Part shown: positions 45,866 through 57,365 of the stretch, one piece after another | Layout of the letters: each line of letters starts with the position of its first letter | Numbering within the stretch: the stretch's first letter is position 1 | DNA from: Gautieria morchelliformis | Lineage: Eukaryota; Basidiomycota; Agaricomycetes; Gomphales; Gomphaceae | Assembly (NCBI GenBank): GCA_015179125.1 | Contig: WHVA01000136.1 | Location: 1 to 64,000 of the forward strand | Direction of reading: 5' to 3' | DNA: 64,000 bases | Position numbers and translations under genes: made by a program | Notes under the pieces: model-generated | What the model was told of the DNA's origin: nothing | What the model saw: the letters and a program-made list of their open reading frames with translations, nothing else | Database searches by the model: none

Positions 45866-48497
45866 TCAGCATGTTGCATGGAATGTGCTATAACAATCTT
45901 TATCACGACGTGCTCCGAGATGTCTATGTTCGAGGGACCGTCTATATTTCACTGTACGACAGCTGTCAGGAGCGAGACAATGTCGACTATGAAAGCTGCT
46001 CACCGCCATTGCAAACTTCTCTACGTGTAATGTTACACTTTCTCTACCCCTAAGCGCGCCCATTGGTCCCGCAATACCAGATGATAACGCGGAACGAACA
46101 GCCTCCGACAATGCATGTGGTCCACAAACTGCCCCCAATAGATCGATCAGTCCCGCATATCTCTCCACAACGAGGCCCACTCACCGTCCACTGAAACAGG
46201 CCCGTCTGCACACGAGACCTCCTCTTCCAAAATGCGATGGATGTCTGGCCTTCCATTCTGAATCCGCACACCCCTCATCTTGGCCAACTCTGGTTCAGAG
46301 TCAATATCCTCTTTGTCATCCGTGTCCACTTTTGACCCGTCAGGCGATGAGGGTATTGACAAGTCATCCTTTGAATTCTCGGCAGTCCCTTGAGGTGTCT
46401 TCTCCAAAGTCGGAAGTACGTCGGCCATATCCCGACCCGTCACTTGGATGCGAACGTCAATTTGAAGGTGCGACGGTGCATCCGCCAGTGTCTGTATAAG
46501 TGCTTTTGAGATCCAGTGCATGTGCTCTAACAGGGATAACATTAGGTTGAAATCATGTCAATATAATTGAAGTGAATATCTTCACCTGGCACCCGCACAG
46601 ACCACACGAGTACGACACGACGACAAGCCGCTTTGTTCGCTGCTGTCCTTCTAAAAAAATGGGTGAATATGTAAGGTACGACCACAGTATCCACGCCTGT
46701 CCTCACCTGACTATGTCTGTGAAGAGTGGAAGACAATACGAGACTCCAGATCCACCTGAATATACGATTCGGGTTAGCTCGTTACTCTCCGGTACTTATT
46801 CAGGTATAAAGGCTGACCTGCCATCAACACGACAGTCGAGAAGGGAGAGAGATCCGGAGGCGAGCCGTACGGGCCGTCAAGGATCACGTTGATTTTCTTC
46901 GTGCTTCCGGACGCTTCCCTCGCCACGTCCCTTAGTCGTCCAGTAAGTCCATTGCGTGCCTTGATGAGGAACACGAGCTCCTTCTCGCCCTTGCTCTCAG
47001 CAACAGTTGAAATCGTGAAAGGGTGCGATTCAAAGGGGAGGGTCGAGATTGAGGGGAGATTGACGAACATGCTTTGGCCAGGACGCCAGGTGATGTGTCT
47101 ACGACTCACAGTAAGTCGAAGAGCATCATTAGAGAGTATTTCGACGGTCGATGGAGACGTGTTGGAATGCAAAAAGGGGAGATTGGAAAAGAGCAGCCAG
47201 CTCGTACGAATGGCGCGGTCGATTCCCCATACGAGGAGAGCAGGCCAGACATAGTTGCCCATTCTGAAATAAAACGGTCACAAAGATGCACTTGAAGACG
47301 AATTTCATGAAACATTTACTTGTAAAGCACGTCCTTCATGTGGAAGTATGCACCGAAGAGCATGATGCTATGAACAGGGTGTCAGATGTGACTCCGAGAG
47401 AGAAAGGTACTGCTCACAGGGCCAAGATCGTATGTGAGTAGTAAAAAAACTCGTATGCCGCTTGTCGGACTGGTCGAAGCCCTATAGCCATAAGAAGGGT
47501 ATATGCCACCATGGCTAAAATGCCAGCTTGGATGTAGACCTGGCTGAGCGACTGATCGCCTACAAGACTAGAGAAACTGCGTCAGGACTTATATCTGGAG
47601 CCACAAAAGACTGGTCATGTACCCAGCTTTGATCTGAGATGCTGTAAGCATAATGGTTTACAAAATAAATGGAAAAGATAACTCACCCTGGCCGCGGTAT
47701 GAATCCAAACTAGCAACATTACAGCCCTCGCCACACCTCGATGAACTATGTTCAGCTATGAAGCCAAAGCTAAGCTGGAATGCCGCCAGAAGACCACAAC
47801 AATTTACCTTCTCATAGCTGATTCCGGTGAGGACTAGGGGGAAATTAGTATGCGGTAGATGCCATTGACGCTGTTAGACGTACGAGATATTATGTTGTTT
47901 TTTCCCGCTAACGCAACGATGAGTGGCGTTTGACTAGCGGCAAGCGTCCCAGCGCGATTAGCCCAATAAGTGAGGTCCAAGTTCTGGTGCGTTGTTATGT
48001 TGCGAGCTAGTGAGTCGCCACCATATTAGCATTATGCTTACCTTGAAGTGATAGGCGAATGCGTGCTTACTATTGACAAACTCCCAGACGAGGAGCGCAA
48101 TCAGGTAGCCGCCTATAACCGTAATTTCCACTAGGTTCGCCGTAAGGTTACCACCCAGCTTGACTGTCCAACGAAAAGCTGTGATTCTGAATGCGGAAGA
48201 GATTGCCTGTGGAAGTCGTCTTAAGGATACAGATGTGCTGGGCCTTGGGGAGCGGGCACCCTCGATCGACAAATCGCTGCCAGCCTGTCTAGAGGAAATA
48301 TGTCCAATGAGGGAAGCCTTTCGTGTGTAATTCCAGAGAAACGAGAGGATATGAAAGAGTGATGCGACGAATATGACACTGGCGACAAGATACCAGACTT
48401 CCTTGGGGTATTCGGAAGACAGGGCTACCCTTATGGCGGTGTTAGGATCTACCGGTTTGGCGGCGGCGGCCAAATTGACAGAGGACGACGAAGACAT
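45866..48497 (-). CDS. ferric reductase transmembrane protein (FRE family)
   Basis: Plasma-membrane flavocytochrome that reduces Fe3+ or Cu2+ outside the cell with NADPH from inside. Many-exon gene; exon 1 is 48497-48042, exon 2 47983-47884. A first membrane span lies near residues 35-55 (VWYLVASVIFVASLFHILSF). The two HX13H haem pairs are visible: HRGVARAVMLLVWIH (across the 47.7-kb exons) and HTILALIMLFGAYFH (rebuilt across an intron at about 47360-47418). The FAD motif is SHPFTIST (about 47010), the NADPH motifs GGSGVSYCLPL (about 46740) and VCGPHALSEAVR near the C-terminus. The final exon runs to the stop at 45866 in the only open frame, but a GTGAGC at about 46010 could instead be a splice donor. 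Confidence 0.88.
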
Positions 48498-50387
48498 GGC
48501 TGATTGAATTGGCTACCCAACGATGCAGGGTGGGATGTTGTTCAATTTCTGCTCTCCTTGAGGGTCTATATAAATGTTAATCTGCCCGTGCAGGGATGTT
48601 GTTGTTGTTTAGAACACCGGTGAAATCCTTCCTAAGTGATCGATATCAACTCGCCCACGCAGAGTCTTCGGTTCGGGAAACAGTCGGTCCCCAAGGCTAT
48701 AATGAGGCGGTCAGGGATGGCCTAAGTTTGTCTTGAAGGTCGCCTCCGCCTGGCGCACCGTCGGATAGCGGGGGCTGTGGTTCTGCCCTGGTAGAACCCT
48801 CTCTTAGCACAGGGAGCGAAGCTACGAGATTACGATGCTGCCAATGGATGTTAGGTGTGTTATCGGTGGCGGGGGACACCACACGACGAGCGCGCGCGGG
48901 AGGGCGATTCAAGGGTTTACCACGGAGTCCACCCGCGAAATTTCGGCGCGAAGTGCTCCCTTCCACATGTTACTTGTAAGTGTAGAATCGCTGGGCAGGA
49001 ACGTAAATCACAGTATAAAGTAGCAACGGTTGATGCCATGCCTGCGTTTATGGACGGGTCATTCTAATGTCAAGAGAGTTCCTACGAGACTCGGACTTCT
49101 TAATTAGTGATCGAGTTCGAACTTGGAGATTAGTGAAGATCAGACATTGCTCTCTAGACGGATGGCGCAAGAATCAGGGGCTAGGGGGACTTGGTGGCAT
49201 AGCAGCAACCAACATACCAATGTATTCCTTGTCCGGGTGATTGCCAGCTGTACTCTTTTCGAAGACAGTGAGAGCTCTCGGACAAGCGCCCAACTCGTGC
49301 GACTGGAAAATATCGGTATTTTGCGAAGGTCTCACGGCGAAATGCCAAGATATGCGCGCGGGATTCAGAGAATACTTGCACATGGCTGGTGCATCGGATT
49401 TTTTGAGCGACGACTCCGATTTCCTGACGCTACAATCTGATAGCTTCAGCATATTCTGTTCGTTTCGTGCGTCCCTGGCGGTGATTCTAATCAGACCGTA
49501 ATTAGCCGTTATCTGATTACCACCGATTGGATATCCTGTATCTGATTACCTCCGATTGGATACGATGCTATCTGATTACCTCCGATTGGTTACATCCGTA
49601 TCTGATCATGTCCCACATTCCGGCCCGTGCCCGGACACCGACGGACCCAACTACTTCGATCGAGTTGTCCCCCATATTCGAAGAACACATGCTGTTGAAC
49701 GCGCCTTACCATGCTGCCCGACGACTGCCCTGTTTCCGAGCTGTTGCGTCATCGCACTCGGTGCTTGCTGGCGTGCTACTTGTGGTGTCTAGCCAATGTA
49801 GATTAGCTGCGATTATCACGCACGCCGAGCCTCAAATTTCCCATGCGGCACCATGCCAAGTACCCTGGGGTGAAATAGGATTGGCAACATTTGGTCGAAG
49901 AGAGAACTAACTTGTCCTTTCTCTCAGACGGGCTACTCACATTTCGTTTATTTGGAATAAACAAAGGGCAACAAGGACCGACGATGTGAGGTGGTAACTC
50001 ACTTTATAATCAGACAGTTCTTTGTGGAACACGTGGACAAGACTCACCATCAGTAGGTGAAACATGGGCAATACTTCCAAGCATCTTGCTGCTATTGATA
50101 CGCTATTGGGCCCATGCTACTCCGGGACCCGGACGAACTTTCTCTGGAACAGTACTTGACATTCACGCTTACCACGGCCACCCCATGCATGCCTGGACGC
50201 CAAACAGCTTTTGAGGTAGAATTAGACTTGTGACAGGATCATCGCTGGCAGCCACATTACAGGTGTCGGGAACACGCTGGGAACGCCACAGATATCTGCA
50301 GCGTCAAGCATTGGAGATACGTATCCAAGGGATTCTATGGGTATGAGGTCAGTATATTTCTCCGGCATGGAGAAGTTAAATTTTTAT
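48498..50387. other. intergenic, no supported gene
   Basis: Promoter side of the ferric reductase and beyond. Frames at 48697-49067, 49123-49501 and 49527-49910 are open but overlap each other and match nothing I know. A small tandem array lies at 49510-49613. Confidence 0.4.
49510..49613. repeat. 30-bp tandem array carrying CCAAT boxes
   Basis: Three and a half units of 29-30 bp starting at 49510, 49539, 49569 and 49599, each beginning TATCTGATTAC. The first three contain CCGATTGG, i.e. a CCAAT box on the minus strand at regular 30-bp spacing. Confidence 0.8.
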
Positions 50388-50520
50388 TTTTATTTATTTT
50401 TTATTTTTAATCCAATGGCTTTTGGGCAGCGCCCTATGTGAACCAGTGCATTGTCCAGATACCTCCTCTTTGTCCTCTCGTTGATGTCATGCTGCGGGTT
50501 GGAGACACTTATAATGAGAT
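50375..50520 (-). mobile_element. SINE 3'-end fragment
   Basis: On the minus strand a diverged copy of the family stem-loop (50417-50444: GGTTCACATAGGGC..GCCCAAAAGCC) followed by TTGGATTAAAA and an A/T-rich tail. The upstream extent is uncertain and no target duplication was found. Confidence 0.6.
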
Positions 50521-50792
50521 ATACGCAGACGACGAGGGTCGCCCCCCCTACCTGTAACCATGGCTGACGTCACGACGGGCTCGGAGCAAATGCGCCGATG
50601 TTTTATACCCCATATCGCACGCACGGTGATCTGTCTGAAGTGAAACTGAACGCCACGGGCATATCGATCAGGTCCATAATTCAACCGTGTTTAACAAGAG
50701 AATGGTCAATCGATCCTGGGATGTTATACCACAGCGACGTCGAATTCTGTCTCAAGCTGCATTGCTTTTTGTCAGAAGCCACCACCAACAAT

Positions 50793-52137
50793 TTAGACGG
50801 GAACATGTCTCCGCATAAACTCTAATTGTGCGTGCACGGCTCGGTCGAACCCTTTGTGGCCAGGGTATACATCAAAATGCCCTTCAAGAGTTAGATAAAT
50901 GGTTAGCAAATCAATTGAAGGGGGTAGGGCTTACCTCCTTCGGTTCGCACAACTTCACACCGCTGTGCACCCGACGCAACCTTTAAGGCGCCGGGTGTGG
51001 AGCATATATTATCAGCTTCGGGTATTACAAGGAGAAGCGGGCAGGTAATCGAGGTCGCCATGGAGTGGGGGTTGTATTGGCTTACTTGGAAGATACACGA
51101 CGCATTGATCTATGCAGGAAGAGCAAAATGAGAGTTTAATAGACCTTCTGTTTAACACTTAGGGCTCACCTCGTTGGGTAGGTGCCTTGAGCGTCGAAAA
51201 GTAAACGTTACAACACGTAAGACTATGTAATTGAGCCTCACGAGGGATCCTTGACGAGGGAAGTATAGCCCTGCAGCGCGCCAGGGACAGTAAGTATTCC
51301 CCCTCCTCCCGGATCAGACGCTGCTTTGCAGTAGAGAGGGGACATCCCCACAGACTGCCTCACTACATCGGCTACCGCGAATGAAACCAATTTCACCAGA
51401 TTGCCGAAGGCAGCGAAAGAACCTCGGAGACCATGGTTGCTGCGGGCAGTGCCAGTATATGGACACTGACACATCGCCGCCACAATATCATGATCCTGCT
51501 TGTGATGGAAATATATACGATGTTGTGGGCTGTGCTAAAACGCACTGACCTCGCTTGCGAGTTGCAGTATATGCCCTCCTTAGTAGGAACTTGAACGGTT
51601 TCCCGGTTCGAATTGATAGTTACATACCGGAAAAGCTAGTCCCCCAAATAATAATTCTCTTTGAGTCAAACTCTGGCAGTTGCTGTGTCCAGCTTATTAC
51701 AGACCGATAATCCTCTAACTGCTCGGATATTCTCAGTATGTGCCGCGGGGTACCATCTGGAAATCAGAGAGTATTTCACATTAAGACATGTACAGCCAAT
51801 ACCTAATATACCTGGACTGCCACAGACCTGACATACCCCAGCGCCTGTAGTCAAAGACGACAGAAGCATACCCTTCCTCGGCGTACCGTGCAGCATATGC
51901 ATCCAAGGCAAGTAACTTGTTAGCTGAGAGCCCATGTGCCCTGCGATATCGTGCGTGTACAATCAGTGACGCAATCTGACGTGAAAGATTCAATCTGATG
52001 GCGCACAGGATGATTACAGGATATGGTCCATGGCGTGGAGTCCCTTCGTTAGTCACGGTTGGGATGTATTTCCAAGCATCCAGGTTCCAGTCTGGAGTTG
52101 CAGAAGGTATCTTCACGGTAATGCGTTCGAATGACAT
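50793..52137 (-). CDS. alpha/beta hydrolase of the DLH / S15-like type
   Basis: Cytosolic-looking hydrolase with no signal peptide, starting MSFERITVKIPSATP at 52137. Small introns split it; joined blocks in order are PVIILAHGLSANK (oxyanion HG), YAEEGYASVVFDYRRWGMSDG, DYRSVISWTQQLPEFDSKRI, the nucleophile elbow IIWGTSFSGGHILQLASE (about 51630-51540), DHDIVAAMCQCPYTG, SPLYCKAASDPGGGG, LLLVIPEADNIC (candidate acid region near 51020) and GHFDVYPGHKGFDRAVHAQL (catalytic His), ending FMRRHVPV. The Ser and His are in place and the frame closes at 50793. Substrate cannot be told. Confidence 0.85.
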
Positions 52138-52591
52138 CTCACAAGACGTTGAATGTTTTGCGCCAGTACGTCATAGGTGGTGAGTCGGCGTCGGCGTCGG
52201 CGTCGGAGTCTGTTTAGTGCAGTGCTTCGCATCACATCACCGTGAAGCTGCGAAGAACACCATTATGTAACCTTACTCTGCATTGTTTCAAGCTTTGCAG
52301 GCCGTTTTCCTCAGTTCTCATTTGGCTCTCACAGTTAGTGGCACGGAGCTCATGCAGCCATACCACAACAGCATGTATAAAATATTTAACTAGCATCATC
52401 AATATATTTAGACTCGCCGCTTCTGAATCACTGTGCGGACAAGTTGCTTTCTCAACTTGAATATCACTGCCCATTCTTTACTAGAAGTGCGGAGCGTGGC
52501 TCCGCAGATACCTTGCTCAGCTTGAACTTGCATGCGCGTCAGTCGCGCTTGGCTGGACCGTCAACAATCATATCGTTCGGTCAGGCTCAGA

Positions 52592-52755
52592 CATATGACG
52601 GTCCAAATGCACTTTTAAAATTCAGCGCAAAGTTTGGGTACAGTAGAGTCCCTCCTAACGCATACCCCTCGGGAGAAGCCTGGGGGTATGCGTTATAAGG
52701 GAGTATGGGGTATTCGATATGACGGTGAAAATGCACTTTTAAGATTCAGCGCAGG
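52592..52755. repeat. local direct duplication with a 12-bp perfect hairpin
   Basis: TATGACGGTCCAAATGCACT.. (52592) is repeated as TATGACGGTGAAAATGCACT.. (52718), both running into TTCAGCGCA. Between them lies AACGCATACCCC (52657-52668) and its exact inverse GGGGTATGCGTT (52683-52694), with weaker pairing outside the stem. It could be a remnant of a TIR transposon (ACAGTAGAGTCCCT precedes it), but a matching second end is not clear. Confidence 0.6.
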
Positions 52756-53479
52756 GGGCAGCGGTAGCTTAGTGGTAAGCCCGCCCTGGAGGTTGAGCGT
52801 ATAAGCTAAGGCTGAGCGTTCAACCCTGGCCCCTCTGGAGATAACACCCTAGACACTCCGGCAAATTTCTGCCACACCGATTGCCAATAACATCTGATTG
52901 CCTGCCCCAAATATGAATGGTGGTATACTCAACTATCCCTTCCAATTTGGAACCGACCCTTTAGGAACATGATGACACCTACTCCAATTATCTAATCCAT
53001 CCAACTGACGCATTGGAGTACTGGGTACCTGTACTATCATGATTTGTCACACCAACAGCCGGAGGCTGGGCCAGAAACATTGGCAGTAGACTGCAGCTGC
53101 TGCCACTCGTTGGGGTGTGGGAAAGGTGTCAAGGTGGTGTTGCAGCTGAGGGGTACAAACTGAAGTACACATGGGTATTACATGCCCAAATAAGCCGTGG
53201 AAGGTTGATTACTAAGTGGTTTATGGGTTGGACTGTTTGGCTTTAAAGGGGTGCTGAGGGGAGTATTGGCGTTTTGGAGGCATGATCATCCTCATATATA
53301 CCAAAAACACACCCCGCTTCACACAGGCATGGATCAGCTCAGGGGTCACCCACTGAGCGCATGCAGAGGTAGAGACGACAAGGATGGTTAGATTACAAAA
53401 GAGACAAGTTAGAAAAAATGTATGCATTGTCTTACATAGGGCAAGGCCCCAAAAGACAAAAAAAAAAAAAAAGAAAAAA
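52754..53479 (+). mobile_element. full-length tRNA-headed SINE with target duplication
   Basis: About 726 bp. The 5' end has an RNA polymerase III promoter: box A TAGCTTAGTGG (52765-52775) and box B GTTCAACCC (52818-52826), as in a tRNA gene. The 3' end has the stem-loop GTCTTACATAGGGC..GGCCCCAAAAGAC (53429-53457) and a long A tail (to 53479). AAGATTCAGCGCA flanks both ends (52741-52753 and 53480-53492), a 13-bp duplication made by LINE-type insertion. The head cannot fold into a normal tRNA, so I call it a SINE, not a tRNA gene. It is long for a SINE. Confidence 0.88.
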
Positions 53480-53516
53480 AAGATTCAGCGCAAAGTTTGA
53501 GTAATTTTTTTAGTCA

Positions 53517-53538
53517 GCGCAAAGTTGCAACTTTGCGC
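53517..53538. repeat. 22-bp perfect palindrome
   Basis: Self-complementary over 22 bp, centred on AAAGTTGCAACTTT with GCGC at both ends. The half-site GCGCAAAGTT also occurs at 52625 and 53489. No gene or transposon end explains it. Confidence 0.8.
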
Positions 53539-53662
53539 GCACTTTTACTATGCGGTTCGCGCACATTTAAATCAAGCTGTCTTAGAGACATTAGATACTT
53601 CCTGTGCGCACTTTTGTGTCAACACACAACTCATTGATATTGGAACTTCTTAACATTGCGAT

Positions 53663-54538
53663 TCAGTAACCAGCACATTCGCCCAACCCTTGTGATGGTG
53701 GGCAGGAGTTGGCTCGGACTGCGACAATCTCTGGCAAAGGACTCCGAGCATGGTCCTTCCGAGCCTTCTTCGGTGTCCGGGTATTTTCGCCTTCGTCTTC
53801 GGATGACAGGAACATGGGTCGCCGTTTCGTACGCACGGGCTGGACTGTGGCCGATTGTCCAGGTGATCCAGCGATAGGCTCAGCTGCATGAGCGGGATCT
53901 TCAAGAGAACTTCAAGTCAGGAGGCCAGCGAACAAACAAGTGTCACGTACTTTCAGACTCCTGCATACTATCCCCCTCGACTCCGGGCTCCTTCGTAGCA
54001 CCCCTCACTACCTCGGGTTCCTTCGACGGACCTCGCGACGCTACCGGTACTGACACTGCGTTCATCCCGGCATCAAGGAACTCTGGGCTAACTAAGAAAC
54101 CCACACTCCCGAGCCACTCTTTCGCTTCCTTCACCTCCCTCACCAGGTGGTCCACTTCCAATGGACGTTCAAAGTCGGGATCCGCGATCGCTTCAACACG
54201 CAATGTGGTACGCAGCTCGGCCTGTGATGGGGTGGTCAGCGAAATCCTTGATGAGGGAGCTCTATTACCTGGAGCTCTTCAGCCTCGACAGCCCACTGCT
54301 CCACATTTTCGCGCAAGGCTCCCCGAAGGTCAGGACGAACCTTCAGCTTGACCCGCGTTCGCTCGATGAGCACAGAGAGAGAGGAGGACTCATTAGGAGC
54401 CATAAGGAATCGAATAGTGAAATGAACCCATCGCCTCACGTCGCAACGCCTTTTAAAGCCCAGGGCTGAGCCGTGCATGGACCAAGCGGCGAGAGATCGT
54501 ATCGGGGGCACTATTACGTCCTCAGACTCATCCTCCAT
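53663..54538 (-). CDS. three-exon small nuclear-type protein, antisense beside an LTR
   Basis: Exons 54538-54269, 54221-53951 and 53898-53663 on the minus strand; introns of 47 and 52 bp with GTAATA..ACAG and GTACGT..GAAG; all phases close to 258 residues. N-terminus MEDESEDVIVPPIRSL, a middle helical part VEQWAVEAEELQAELRTTL and VREVKEAKEWLGSVGFLV, then a Ser/Glu/Pro-rich segment and a basic C-terminal region TKRRPMFLSSED and RTPKKARKDHARSP that looks like a nuclear localisation signal. No family recognised. It starts 46 bp from an LTR whose polypurine tract (AGGAGGGGGGTAC) overlaps its 5' flank, so it lies antisense just before the 3' LTR of a Ty3-type element. Confidence 0.72.
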
Positions 54539-54583
54539 CCCAGAGCACTACGTCGTTGGACTCCGAAGCTAGGAGGGGGGTAC

Positions 54584-55365
54584 TGTCATGACGCGTTTAT
54601 TTCCCATACTCAGATGCTCAGTTTTCCTATTTTCTGTTATGAAACCCAAAACACGTTGACAGTCCTGGACCGACGCCGCGCCCATACACGCGCATCGCCC
54701 GATTTCCCCACTCCCTTTTCCTGACTGACACTCATCCCACGACCCTTTCCCGTTCTCTCACCCCACCTCCATGCGCTCCACTCAGATCGTAAGTATATAC
54801 ATGTACGCTTAGCTACGCATCAGCCCCATGACTCGACTCCAATCCCAGGCATCTATCCCCGCACACCCCACCGATCGTTCGCATGTACATTCCTTAGTAC
54901 TCCACACCGAGCTACATATCTCCCAGTTAGTGGCATCCCGTCCAGTATATTAGCTGTTACCTTTGTATGCTCAAAGAACTAGACAATCATAATTGCCCAC
55001 TTCTGCGCTACTCTCAGCTTCAGTCCCTCGCCGCTCCCACTGCCGCTCCAACCTAGGAGACATAGGCTACAGAACCATTTGTACACTACAATATAGTAGT
55101 ATAGTTCCATCGAGTCTCGTTCCGAGTGCATCGCCACTCCCTGTCCAGTCCACTAAACAGTTTTCACTAGATTTTCTCACTCCACCTTCGTGTTCGTTCC
55201 GATCGCCATTGTCATGTTCGGCAACCAATTCTCGCTGTTCGCGCCAATTACCATAGCCACGCCATCAAACGCATGATCGACGTCTTTGGACTGACTCGGC
55301 AGTCATCGCTGGGTCTACCACCTCCTCTGCGCGACCCTCTTCTGATGGTGTTCTGGTAATTGGAT
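54584..55365 (+). mobile_element. LTR following a polypurine tract (Ty3/Gypsy type)
   Basis: A purine run GGAGGGGGGTAC ends at 54583 and the LTR starts TGTCATGACGCG. The interior is C/T-rich. The 3' boundary is set where another LTR-like start (TGTCATGACC) appears, so it is uncertain by several bases. The pol region that should lie upstream is absent. Fossil. Confidence 0.55.
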
Positions 55366-55782
55366 TGTCATGACCTGTGTATTTCCTGCACCTTGTATCC
55401 CCATTTCCCCTTTTGCTACTCCTCCCCAGTGTTCGCTCGGCTTCGCCCTCCACCTCGACCTCTCCTCCTCTATGTCACCTCTGTTCGCCCTTCCTCACAT
55501 TTCGCCGAACGACCATTCGCTGCTCGCATCATTTGCCAACAGGCACACCATCAAACCACGATCGACATCCCTATCCGGCGTGATGGCTCGTCAGTAACTC
55601 CATCAGCTTCTCGATCCAGCCCCCTTTTGGTGTTCATATGAGCAGGGTGCGTTCACGGGACGTCCTACCCGTAGGTCGTGTGGGATCAACCCAGTAGATG
55701 AAGAACCTGTGCAGGGCAGTGTATATGCGGGCCCCAAGACATGATTTCGTACACAGGTGTCTTCGCCACCTTCACCCTTATG
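55366..55782 (+). mobile_element. LTR 5'-end fragment, family of the 9051 solo LTR
   Basis: Starts TGTCATGACCTGTGTATTTCC and matches the 5' third of the 9051-10261 LTR, including CATCAAACCACGATCGACAT and GTGTGGGATCAACCCAGTAG. The rest of the LTR is lost. Fossil. Confidence 0.75.
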
Positions 55783-56519
55783 GATAGACTATCTAAGAAA
55801 AATAGGCAATTTCCTAAAGAGTCCCTAAAATATTCAAATGGCTGGCTTATTCCCATATGTCTGCCTTTGTCTTCGGTGGACTGTCAAAGGTGTGTCTTCT
55901 CATGCGAATGGTTGGGATTGGTCGGGCCGAAGTTGAGGCTGTATATGCCTGTGTCTGGGACCGAGTGGTAGGTTTGTTAGCCCATTTGTCATCGCTCAAC
56001 AGAGACAACGGCTCTGGGAAATCCTCATCGTCCCATACCCATATATCCGGGTCACCTGGATGTGCCGCTGTTATTGAAATATCCTATTAGCAGTTTATGG
56101 CATACCTATGTTGATGGATTCATGGTCAGAAATAGAACCAGTCGGATCTAAATCATCGGTGGTCATTCATGCCAGTTGTGAGATATATATAACGCATGGT
56201 AAGGTACTACCTGGTGTCCTTGCTTTTTTTTTTTCCCTTAGAGGGGTTGCCAAGGCTAGCCTTGCGTAATGTGAGCCATTAGCTACCAGACAACTCCAAA
56301 TATGTGTCTACGCACTTGTTGAACATTTTCAGCCAGCGGCCGTCAAGCCTGTTGATCATGGAGAATTTATCAGATCACTGTCCGAATCGTCAAACAGACT
56401 TGAAGAGACTGTGTCTGTGTTCCACTCATTCATATAGATCTTCGGTGAAATAGGTTGACAAGATACTGTAAAACATGCAACATTAGCTTCATGTGGCAAG
56501 GAATGAGACAGTAGCATCA
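55783..56519. other. intergenic, no gene seen
   Basis: Unassigned. A T run at 56223-56234 is followed by CAAGGCTAGCCTTG (a 14-bp palindrome, 56251-56264), somewhat like a reversed SINE tail with hairpin, but similarity to the SINE family is too weak to call. Confidence 0.35.
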
Positions 56520-57365
56520 ACTACCAATACAGATTTTGTACTCGGTCCAAGCCTTACCAGCAGTTCCTGTCACTTCCTTAAAGGCATATCCGTCTGCAAC
56601 CGATCTATGCTTCTTCAATCTCTTTCGTGAGGATTCCAGCAGACGCCAGTGCCGCTTTTTAGCATCCGCAGGAACACCATACTCGTTGTCCAGGAAACTG
56701 AATGGCTTTGGCAGGATCTCTCACAGCCATTCATCCAGGCGTTCATTGTTCCATTCTTCACAAAACCAGAGTGTCCCCTTTGCTCCTAGCACAGCCAAGC
56801 CCCAGCTCTCCAAATTTCCCTCCACTTCACCATCTGGTGTTGCGTCATTGTTCAGTTCACCATCATCCTATACCATAATGTGAGCTTCTAGACAGGTTAT
56901 CTAAGGAGGTCTTACACTGATGCCATCAGGGAGCATGATAACTCCTCGCACCTCAATGCGAGTTGACCCTTTGATGTCACGCTTTCGTGTTGTCTTCAGC
57001 ATCATCAACACCATTGGGACTGACATGTTGGTGAGAGTACTCACTTTTTTCTTACTGGCCTTTCCACTCTGCACATCTTGTTTCAAGCCGGTTATAGCCT
57101 CCTGCGCCGCCTCATCCTTGGATATCCTTGGTTTCCCAAGCTTGTTTTTCTGTACACCCTTGAGCGCAGCATCACAGTTCTTCATGATGGCCTGAACTGT
57201 GGTGCTATCTGGTATGTGATTGTCTGCTTCATGCCAGTTTTTGACGTGTGTGAAGTCACGGCACACGAATGGTTTGTTTGGGTCCTGGTCCTGTCGAAGT
57301 TCGAACTTGGGGCAGTCGTAGGGCACACCACCTGTCTTGTACGTGCACACGACACGTGGGGGCAT
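56520..57365 (-). pseudogene. lineage-specific hypothetical gene, probably decayed
   Basis: Minus-strand gene with at least two exons. Exon 1 (57365 to about 56930) begins MPPRVVCTYKTGGVPYDC, with FVCRDFTHVKNWHEADNHIP and a Lys-rich part; the next (from 56867) reads DDGELNNDATPDGEVEGN, LGAKGTLWFCEEWNNERL, FSFLDNEYGVPADAKKRHW and KRLKKHRSVADG. The intron has GTGTAA..TATAG. A TGA stands in DEWL-stop-EILPKPF where an Arg codon CGA is the simplest ancestor. I do not recognise a functional domain; it may be a gene of an unclassified mobile family, given its surroundings. Confidence 0.55.

Noticed and set aside
52754-52840. tRNA gene
   Set aside because: Box A and box B are good, but the acceptor and anticodon arms do not pair and the unit continues to a poly-A tail with target duplication, so it is a SINE head.
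56220-56270. fifth copy of the SINE tail
   Set aside because: A T run and palindrome are present, but the stem sequence does not match the other four well enough.
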